A stretch of DNA of 24,321 nt. Source: Paulinella micropora. Its lineage: Eukaryota; Cercozoa; Imbricatea; Euglyphida. Made by a program: the position numbers and the translations under genes. The stretch is taken from assembly GCA_009731375.1 (NCBI GenBank), contig BJOX01000220.1, forward strand, positions 737,355 to 761,675. Direction: 5' to 3'. Below, piece after piece: positions 16,984 through 24,321 of this stretch. The notes beneath the pieces were generated by a model. That model did no database searches, had not been told where the DNA came from, and saw nothing but the letters and a program-made list of their open reading frames with translations. Within the stretch, counting starts at the first letter, position 1, and each line of letters opens with the position of its first letter.

Positions 16984-17911
16984 ATACAAGAGGAATATTT
17001 TTGTGGGACACTGGCAATACAAATTATGGTATTTATATGGCATCAAATGGAGGAGTTACAAATACCAGAAGTCTAGCGGGAGGGTCTGCGGTTGCAGGCA
17101 ATGATTTCACTTCGTTTGCCGTTAGATTTAGGGTAAGTAATGCTTCAACCGACGGATTTATATGGGAGAACTCGTCCGAACAATTATTAATGTCATTAAA
17201 CGGGGCAAACGGGACTTTATGGACGAAAGGATTAATAACGGCTAGTGCGGGTATATCAACAACAACATTGACAACGAGCGACAAAATAACAACAGCACTA
17301 GGCAAACGATAATCATAGGCAACTCATCAAAAGGAGTTGGAGCAACTGGAGGATTGGAATTATACGGAACGGCGAGTAATGTCGCAGGAGCACACTTACA
17401 AGCAATAACAACGGCGGATGCTTATCCAACATTTCAATTATTGAATTGGGCGCACGACAATGTCAATTTAAGTTTTGATGCTTATTTTGATGGCACGAAC
17501 TGGAAATCAAGCCACAGCGGTTCAAACTTTCTAATTCAAAAAGGTGGCAAACTCGCTTTTTATTATAATTCAGGAACGACGGTGGGAAACAATATATCTT
17601 ACACTGAGGCGATTAACATTAATACATCGGGAGAGGTAGTCATCCCAACAGCATCCAGCGGTTTTTTAACCATACGAAAAAGACCCGCTTCTACCGTTGA
17701 CGCACAACTATATTTTAAATCGGGAGGATATACGAATTATGGAGCAATTGTTTCTTCTACTGGTTTGCTTCACGCTTGGACTACTTCAAACTCTACTACT
17801 GGCGAGCCGCCTGGCAGTTATAATTATATTCCGCTAAATGGTGCTTGGACAAACTCATCGGACAGGCGGCTTAAATCAGATATTAAAACATTAGACTGCA
17901 TTTCCTTGTAT
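16984..17911 (+). other. inverted segment of the fibre gene (about 0.93 kb)
   Basis: The segment carries fibre coding sequence on the forward strand inside a reverse-strand fibre gene. Open stretches are 17001-17312 and 17354-17911; they join across the A4 run at 17283-17286. Content: TNYGIYMASNGGVTNTRS, SFAVRFRVSN, then LELYGTASNVAGAHLQA, a beta-rich knob-like region (SFDAYFDGTNWKSSHSGSNF), and the start of the S74 domain (TNSSDRRLKSDIKTLD, with the Ser-Lys pair of the self-cleaving site). The rest of S74 lies outside on the other strand. ATACAAG at 16984-16990 and its reverse complement at 17905-17911 lie within a longer imperfect inverted repeat (ATACAAGAGGAAT versus ATACAAGGAAAT). There are no N at either junction. 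Confidence 0.82.
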
Positions 17912-20489
17912 AACTATGCTAGAACCTCCTGTCGCTGTTAATAGTCCGCTCGCCGTTAATGTTGTTGTTGACATCCCCGCGGTTGAAGTAATTGTCGTTC
18001 CAGTTATTGTTCCGCCATTTGTTATGTTGTTTGAGTTCATATCCAAAGCACCATAAAACCGCATACCGCCAGCATTGTTAAAACGGACAATGTCGGACGA
18101 AGCACTTTTATTATCCAAAAGTTTCGAAATATAAAGTCCCGCCCCTTTTACATCAGATGCTACATTCGTGAATACATAACCTCGTTGGTTCGCGGTTCCA
18201 CTTGTAGCAGTATTCAGAATAAATAAGAAATATTGGTAATCTCCCGATGTCTGTGAAAAGAATATGTCTCCTCCATTTTGGTTTAATATCCTCGCCCCAT
18301 TATATGTGATATTTCCGCCATTAGTGATAGTTTGATTATTAAAATCGGCATTGTTCGTTAAAGTTAGATATTTTATCACAGTGCTTGCCCCATTAAATGT
18401 TTTGCTTCCTGTTATGGTTTGGTCTGTTGATAGTTTTACATTTTGCCCGTCCAATGTGTCCGCATACCCTTTTGTCGCTCCGTCTGTCGCTAATGTCGGA
18501 GTTCCAAGGTTGGCTATTTTGCTACTATTACAATCTAACCCCGAAGCATTTACCCAACCGACAATCGTCCCGTCAATAATAAAACTTTTTTTTTCGCGGA
18601 AATTTCAAAGTTGTAATATGTTGCAGTTTTCATATCCAAACTAGCAATTGACCCGATATTACTGGTAGAATTGAAAACGATAAATGTGCCCTTTGTTGTT
18701 GAATTGATTGAATTTCCCGTTATTTCAACACCACTGCTATATGTCTTAATTCCTGCTAGGGTTTGGTTTCCTGTTAGTTTCACATTTGCCCGTCTAATGT
18801 ATCCACATAACTTTTGTTTGCTCCGTCCGTTGTTGCTGATGGTGTGGCTAAGTTTGTTATTTTGTTGTTATTCAAAGACAGTGTAGTGCCAGTTGCGGTT
18901 ATAATTAAAGTATTACCCGAATATAACTCAACATACGAACCCGTTATTTGTATCGGATACCAAGTCGCTGTTGCTGTTTTTTGTGCTGCAATCATTCCTA
19001 TTTTTGTATCAAAGGCTATGCCAATACCATCAAAAGTAGTAGGATTGGACGAACCACTTACTTCTAAAGTTGATGTAAATTTTTTATTCCCTGCTATAGT
19101 TTGGTCTCCTGTTAGTTTAACCACCGAAGTGTCAAGAGTAGAAACATCAACACCATCAACCAAATTAACATTTGTTATGTTTTGGCTTTTCATATCAATA
19201 CCCGCACTAGCATTTATTATGTTGCTGAATGTTTTGGTTCCTGCTATGGTTTGGTCTCCTGTTAGTTTAACCACAGAAGTATCAAGGGCAGAAACATCAA
19301 TACCATCAACATTACCAACATTTGTAATAGCAAAACCACCCATATTTAAACTACCCGTCATAGCCACTGTGCCGTCCTTTGCCAGTTTCGTATCCGTGTA
19401 TGCTTTTGTTGAAGCATCACCATCGTTGAATGGTGCTGGAAGTCCGCTGATTGCTGTTGTGCCACTAAAATTTAAAACATTGCCAGTCAGTGTTATTCCA
19501 CTCCCCGTGGTAGAAGCAAGAAGTATGGAAGAACCAACAATAGATAATGGATAGCCCGTTGCTCCACCTGCCTCCGACGAATAAATAGAACCCATATTAT
19601 TGTTGTAATTGAAGAATAACTTACCTGTATTTAATGGATTTGAATCTTTTACACCCAAATAAGTAGTAAATATTTTATTCCCTGTTATGGTTTGGTCTCC
19701 TGTTAGTTTAACGACTGCGGTATCAAGGGTGGAAACATCAATACCATCAACATGACCGACATTTGAAATAGCAAATCCTCCCATATTTAATCCGCCCGTC
19801 ATGTTTGCTGTTCCGTCTAATCTAAGAAAAGGTGAGTTTGTGTTTCTCCATTGGCCTGTGCTATAAATGAGTAGTTGGTTATCGGCGGGTGTGCCCGTTA
19901 TTGTAACATCGCTGTGTGTATTAATTGAACCATCCGCGGACACTTTATCATTATTATCTTCGTGCTCTGATATCCAAGTATCAACATCTTTGGTATTTAG
20001 TAAATTAACTCCCGTTATATTCAAATTTCCGCCCATACTAATGTTGCCGAATTCATCAACATTTATCGGAAAAGTTTTATTTACCCAGTTTATTGAGTTA
20101 TATGTGGGATAACTATTCATTGCGATTGGTGCTGTAATGACTACATCCGTTAATTTATCTAGTTCAAAGTCGCTTATATAACTTGAATTTAATGTAGCAA
20201 ATGAAGTATTGCCCAACCCATCCGTTTTTAATACTTGATTAGCCGTGCCGTCCGCTATTGGTAAGTCGTATTCGTTATTAATTGACAGATAACCAGTATC
20301 AGATATCAACAAAGAGGAGTTATTATTTCGCGACGATATTGTTATGTCATCCGTTTTTGCTTGTATTGAGTTTGCTTCAATATGATCGCCATATAATACT
20401 CCATCAACTTCTAAATCCTCGTCTATTATCACAGAGCCGTAATAGTGATATGCCCACGGATTGCCTAAATGGTTTTTTAATTCTATTAT
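17891..20489 (-). pseudogene. repetitive fibre protein, N-terminal and shaft part
   Basis: Three open stretches (20489-18780, 18783-18550, 18454-17891) form one fibre shaft. They connect across short A/T runs at 18785-18787 (T3) and 18586-18594 (T9). At least five shaft modules share VKLTGDQTIxGxKTF, often after MGGFAITNVGNVDGIDVS and before a DGANKSYVDTLDG-type linker; this is a tandem beta-repeat fibre. The N-terminus (IIELKNHLGNPWAYHYYG) would anchor in the virion. At the expected start, 20489-20487, the codon is ATA rather than ATG; the longer frame to 20624 is antisense to another gene. The chain ends with VIQGNAV and a stop created at the inversion junction. Receptor binding by this fibre is inferred from architecture. 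Confidence 0.8.
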
Positions 20490-20535
20490 TTTATATCCAA
20501 TCTTATAATATAAGATATATATATAGTTTAAAAAA
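20490..20535. promoter_or_regulatory. divergent promoter between fibre and 20536 gene
   Basis: The sequence contains CTTATAATATAAG (palindromic) and GATATATATATAG. On the fibre side GGATATAAA directly precedes the expected start, exactly as before the PLA2-protein ATG. On both sides the base triplet at the expected start is ATA. Confidence 0.55.
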
Positions 20536-21165
20536 ATAAATATATTCGGCCGATCGCAAGAACAGCAGTCAATTGATACGAAAACTATCGCAATCACTGC
20601 TACCCCGACATTAACAAGAAACATTCAAAATGCGTATGTTGGTCTTGACCTTAGGTCGTGGATGGAAAGTTCCACATTCACCACACTTTGCACTGGCGGT
20701 TATGGTAGCAAAACAATATCAAATCTGGGATATGGTTATTTTATTAAAGTTGCTTTTCGTGGGTCTTTAAATTTGCCCGCCCCGTCTGGAATAGGAACCT
20801 TTCAGTTTTGGTTTCATAAAACGGACGGAACAAATGTTGATGACTTTTACAGCGAAGTGCTAAATTATACAACCGCCATTGAGTATAAGTCTTTTGATTG
20901 TGTATGGTTAATTCAAAGATACGGAGTCCAAATGAAAATGATATGGTTAATGACTTGTCCAAATCCCGCGGATACCACCAATAATAGAACAATACGAATT
21001 TCTGGAAATACGACTATTGAGGTTTTATTGACATATGCGACAGATGCTCCAATAACATTGGAAGTATATTATAAAACGGCATCTGCGGATTATGTATATT
21101 TTAAACCGTCATATTTTAATATTGATGTTATGAGAGACATAGCACTGACCGCCGCTTACACATGA
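20536..21165 (+). CDS. putative virion surface protein, non-ATG start
   Basis: The first in-frame ATG is at 20662, but the frame is open and coding-like back to about 20536 (NIFGRSQEQQSIDTKT, then IAITATPTLTRNIQNAYVGL). At 20536-20538 the codon is ATA in a context like the ATG of the 6178 gene, whose protein begins MNLFGQS; here the residues after ATA are NIFGRS. The roughly 209-residue product is beta-rich and polar, with aromatic patches (GTFQFWFHKTDGTNV, CVWLIQRYGVQMKM) and no signal peptide. Divergent placement from the fibre and the shared N-terminus with the lectin-like protein suggest a capsid-attached structural protein. Not recognised otherwise. Its stop overlaps the convergent gene by 10 bp. 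Confidence 0.55.
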   Translation: MNIFGRSQEQQSIDTKTIAITATPTLTRNIQNAYVGLDLRSWMESSTFTTLCTGGYGSKTISNLGYGYFIKVAFRGSLNLPAPSGIGTFQFWFHKTDGTNVDDFYSEVLNYTTAIEYKSFDCVWLIQRYGVQMKMIWLMTCPNPADTTNNRTIRISGNTTIEVLLTYATDAPITLEVYYKTASADYVYFKPSYFNIDVMRDIALTAAYT

Positions 21166-21833
21166 AACCTGTCATACATATCTTTTAGTGTCGTGAGTTT
21201 GCCCTCGTGTTGAGATAAGACATCGCGGAAAAATGTCTTATAATCTAACTTACCATATTTAAGAATAGGGCGTTGGTCTGGTGGTATGTGTGCGTATCTA
21301 CTCTCGTGCCATTTCTTCATATCCTCCTGCATTATGGTGCGGTCTTCCACTTTCATATACAAGAAGTTAAAAGGGTCTTTTGATACTTTCAAATGTGCCG
21401 TTATTATTTCATAGCAACTATACCCGCTCTCGGGCGGATTCCGCTTTGCTTTAATTGGCGTTTTCTTTTCCTTTGGTGGTGTGGATGTTTCTAGAACTGA
21501 TAATTCTTTTTTTGCTAATTCTTCTCCTACATTCGTTTTGATTTCGGTAATACCAGTCTCCTTCAAATCACTTTCTTTAAAAGGCGTAAATTCTTCTGGT
21601 TCTTCGTCAAAGAATTTTTTCATCATATCAGAAGAAGGCAATACAACTTCAACATTACTGTCTACGGCGGTAGCATCCGCTGTATCACCTTCTGGCTTTG
21701 GTTCGGGTCGGTATTTTTCGTAAAATGCGACGATATCAGTTTTAAGCGATTTGCTTGTTGGCAGTTTAATATCACTACTTAAATGAGTCCATTTTTCTAT
21801 TTGGCTCAGATAATCTTTTTTAGTTGATGACAT
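21156..21833 (-). CDS. hypothetical acidic/basic protein, unknown
   Basis: I choose the ATG at 21833 (MSSTKKDYLSQIEKWTHL), preceded by a TATATATAAC stretch, over an upstream ATG at 21848. The 225-residue product has an N-terminal helical part (DIVAFYEKYRPEPKPEG), an acidic low-complexity middle (FFDEEPEEFTPFKESDLKET), a Lys/Pro-rich linker, and a C-terminal ordered part with YEIITAHLKVSKDPFNFLYM and YKTFFRDVLSQHEGKLTTL. There are no Cys pairs or membrane helices. It is directly downstream of the primase-helicase on the same strand, so a replication-associated role is conceivable. No family recognised. Confidence 0.6.
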   Translation of the reverse strand: MSSTKKDYLSQIEKWTHLSSDIKLPTSKSLKTDIVAFYEKYRPEPKPEGDTADATAVDSNVEVVLPSSDMMKKFFDEEPEEFTPFKESDLKETGITEIKTNVGEELAKKELSVLETSTPPKEKKTPIKAKRNPPESGYSCYEIITAHLKVSKDPFNFLYMKVEDRTIMQEDMKKWHESRYAHIPPDQRPILKYGKLDYKTFFRDVLSQHEGKLTTLKDMYDRFHV

Positions 21834-21874
21834 GTTATATATAAGCACAACAAAAAAAATCCGTTTTATATTAT
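21834..21874 (-). promoter_or_regulatory. TATA-like promoter downstream of primase-helicase
   Basis: On the reverse strand GTTGTGCTTATATATAAC lies directly before the ATG at 21833. The T/A-rich stretch upstream follows the stop of the primase-helicase. Confidence 0.4.
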
Positions 21875-24321
21875 TTATTCATCATCATCATCATCATTGT
21901 CGTCGTCAAAAGTCCATTCATTATCACCATAAATAGTCTTCCATTGCTTTTACATTCTTCTAAGGTTGGTAAATCTACACATCTAATTCTTATACCTTCT
22001 TCCATTGTTTTCTTCTTTTCTACTATATTTGGCATCAGTTTTCTAAGGCTAGTCCAGAAACTGACTTGTGAAGTGTGCGGATCATTTACATTTGCTTTAT
22101 ATGTATCATACAATGCTTTCTTTGAAACCTCTTTACCAAAATGAATTTCTGGCAACTCGTTTGTAATATATCCCAAGTTTAAGCAATCCAACCACCACTT
22201 TCTCAACTTTGAAAGGGATTTCACTTTTTGTTCTCGCAGTCCCTTTGTAATGATTGTTTCGCGGTCGTTAAAATCGCTGAGGTCTCTTTCAAGAAGAAAC
22301 TTCGCTAGTCGTTGCCTATCAATAGATCTAATATCTGTGATCACTTTTCTTTTCTCGTCTGGTTTCATAAGTGCCAGTTCATCAGAAACATCAAGGACTA
22401 GCCATCGTTGCTCAGTGGTTCCCGCTGGCACTACCCATTCTTCGTTTGAAGCAAGGACTAGAAATAACATATTTTCTAATGTTAGATTTGGTAAATATTT
22501 TTGTTTAAGAGTAAGTGTATTTTCTGATACAAGTTTCTTAATTGTTCCCGCTCGTTCTTTATCACCACCCCATACCGTCATTTCGTCCATAAATACTACG
22601 ATTGCTTTTGCGAGTTGCGCATTGAAATCGCCTAATATTTCTTTAACATCGGACGGCTGGAAGTAATAATCGGCACCTATTATGTCTTTGAATATTTCAA
22701 GAATAATACCCTTTCCTGCTCGTTCAGTGCTTGTCAAAACTAATGACAAGTGTAGTTTTTGCCACGGCTTTTGATAAATGCTCGCAAACATATCGAGCAC
22801 CTTTTTATATATGTCTTGTCTTCCTCCACACCATCTGTTTAGGATATGTTGAAAGAATGCTTCATTTTTTTCTTCTTCTGCCGTGAATGATTTCACGTCT
22901 TCCAATGTGTCCGCTGGAATTTCAAACCCCTTAAACAAGTTATAAAACCCTTGTTTGTCATTATCAAAGTATGCTTTTGGATCAAAGATTACATCATTCA
23001 CTTCGCGTCTTTTCGGGTGTGTGTTCCACATTTTATACAAATCAATAACATTCAATGTGGCGGGATTTTTTCCTAGTGCTATCCAATCCTCCTTTGATAA
23101 ATTAGTCTTTACTCTCTTGTTTTTGAAGAATGATTCCATTGCTGATTCCGTCTTGTAGCGGAACACCTGCTTACCTTTGGAATCAACATATTCTTCAATT
23201 ATGGTCGGCTTTGCTAAGTTAGCAAAAGTATATGATTTATTCATCCAAGCCAAAGCAGTATCTATCAACTCTGTGAATTTTTCCAAATTATTACATTCAT
23301 CGGCAAGTCGTCGCAAATCTTCAATCGTGTTGATATTACGGACGACGGGGGGAGATAGTTCGTAAATTTTTACGCCTTTACCCTCGCAATTACTATCATG
23401 GCAATAGAAATACAATCCGTCTCTTCTCCATACTACATAGCAATTGTCGCTGTTATTTTCTTCCCCGTTTATGATACATATTCGTGTCCCTATGGTTTTT
23501 AAAATAAACATTCTCTGCTTTTTTTCAACAATTTCCACATTTGGTATTTTGCTGAGTATGATTTCGTGTATTTCTTCCAATGTGATATGTTGATATCGTT
23601 TCAAAATTGTATATTCGGGAATTTTAATATTGTAAAATGTATCGTCATCGGGTCGCATAATCAAGTAATCGTCTATTTCTACATCTTGAAGCAGTTTCAA
23701 GGTGTTTGTTTTTGGTGTGTATGAATACGGAAGCAGAACCCGATCACTACCATCTTTATGAGAGTAGATAGTGCGGAAAGCCCTGTTTTTGTTATAAACA
23801 GAAATATCAAGTATAGTCCGCAACTCAATATTCTTGTCGGCCCGTTCAAATGTGAAACAGAGGTCGGGGTAATCTTTTTCAATTATCACTTCCGCATATT
23901 TCCAAAACTCTTTTTGTGTTTCGCAGTTTTCAAACACCAAGCCATTATCGTAAGAAAAACGGCACGACATTTTACCATTCTTACTCGCATCCAAGTATTT
24001 TGCTTTTTTAGGATTATACTTCAAGCCTACATTAGCAAATACATTTTCCATAAGCGTGTTCCATCGCTCATACATTTTTTCTCGTGAGATTGACAATTCA
24101 TCGCCATCAATGTCGGCAAACATTCGTTGGGGTTTGTTTTCCATTAATACTTCATAGTATTGTCTTTGTTCCTCTGGCGTTTTTTCAATCAATGACACGA
24201 AATCCTCTTGAAATGGCACAGTGGTGAATTGCTTGTTCCCCCACTTGATAAGGACCGCGTCCTGCGGTTTATCTCTCAGTGCTTCTTCTTGTTTCCAATA
24301 CCATTGCTCATTGGTCAGTGT
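21875..24321 (-). CDS. primase-SF3 helicase, cut by the right edge
   Basis: The frame is open to the window edge: 34 further codons precede the GTG at 24219, so the start is not visible. Counting from that GTG, the archaeo-eukaryotic primase part shows QRMFADIDGD (the Asp-x-Asp at 36/38), a Cys-Arg strand near 86-87 and DISVYNKNRAFRTIYSHK near 138-155. A zinc site is likely (Cys260, Cys273, His274, Cys278). The SF3/D5 helicase follows: Walker A STERAGKG (497-504, Ser replacing the usual first Gly), Walker B IVVFMDE (541-546), motif C ending SN (591-592) and an Arg finger at 605. The last 20 or so codons of the given phase look wrong; another phase beyond the T4 run at 21948-21951 gives an Asp-rich end with a stop at 21875. 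It would prime and unwind DNA during replication. No DNA polymerase is fused. Confidence 0.88.

Noticed and set aside
16984-17911. Diversity-generating retroelement as the cause of fibre variation
   Set aside because: No reverse transcriptase, template repeat or adenine-biased variable repeat was seen in the window.
18814-19554. 246-codon forward frame opposite the fibre
   Set aside because: Antisense shadow created by the repetitive shaft modules.
20490-20624. Upstream extension of the fibre frame to an ATG at 20624
   Set aside because: It lies antisense within the divergent 20536 gene and crosses the shared promoter; the N-terminus is not fibre-like.

Overview
The window joins two kinds of DNA. 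Positions 1-2763 look like ordinary eukaryotic nuclear DNA: no convincing gene, and very long (CT)n, (CA)n, (GA)n and (TAGA)n microsatellites, interrupted by 10-N scaffold gaps. From about 2774, and clearly from about 3758 to the right edge, the sequence is compact, AT-rich and densely coding. Its genes abut or overlap, and most have a TATA-like box within about 25 nt of the start codon. No introns are needed to read it. I infer a double-jelly-roll DNA virus of the Polinton-like virus/virophage kind, either integrated in a eukaryotic genome or scaffolded next to host DNA. The host cannot be named from the sequence; the microsatellites suggest an animal or a microsatellite-rich protist.

Layout. 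The left end (2774-4573) holds a near-perfect 401-bp inverted repeat beside a scaffold gap, a 25-bp-period duplication, a (CAA)n array, a second hairpin, a broken Lys/Glu-rich gene and a cluster of TGTCCAACC-type repeats. Next come a tyrosine recombinase (4574-5888), a small Cys-rich protein and a lectin-like virion protein. The reverse-strand morphogenesis block follows: minor capsid protein, double-jelly-roll major capsid protein, two unknown proteins, an FtsK/HerA-type packaging ATPase, a Pro/Tyr-rich protein and a large virion protein with a parvovirus-type phospholipase A2 domain. A forward operon from 14805 carries a coiled-coil protein, a DUF5754-like protein, a secreted Cys-rich protein and a GIY-YIG nuclease. 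The right part holds a small membrane protein, a long repetitive fibre ending in a peptidase-S74 intramolecular chaperone, a virion-like protein, a hypothetical protein and a primase-SF3 helicase that runs off the edge. No protein-primed DNA polymerase, retroviral-type integrase or maturation protease was recognised.

Most notable observations. (1) The fibre gene is interrupted by an inverted segment of about 0.93 kb (16984-17911) with short imperfect inverted repeats at both ends; the two halves of the S74 domain lie on opposite strands. (2) Two divergent surface-protein genes sharing one promoter both have ATA exactly where the start ATG is expected. (3) Nearly every broken reading frame shifts by one base in or beside a homopolymer, while stops are almost absent, so the element is probably more intact than it looks. 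(4) The left end carries hairpins and direct repeats next to a recombinase gene, which invites a terminus or attachment-site interpretation.

How the genes would work together: the primase-helicase initiates replication; the ATPase packages DNA into a capsid built from the major and minor capsid proteins; the PLA2 domain would act on membranes; the fibre, lectin-like protein and 20536 gene product would decorate the virion; the tyrosine recombinase would mediate integration, terminus processing or inversion.
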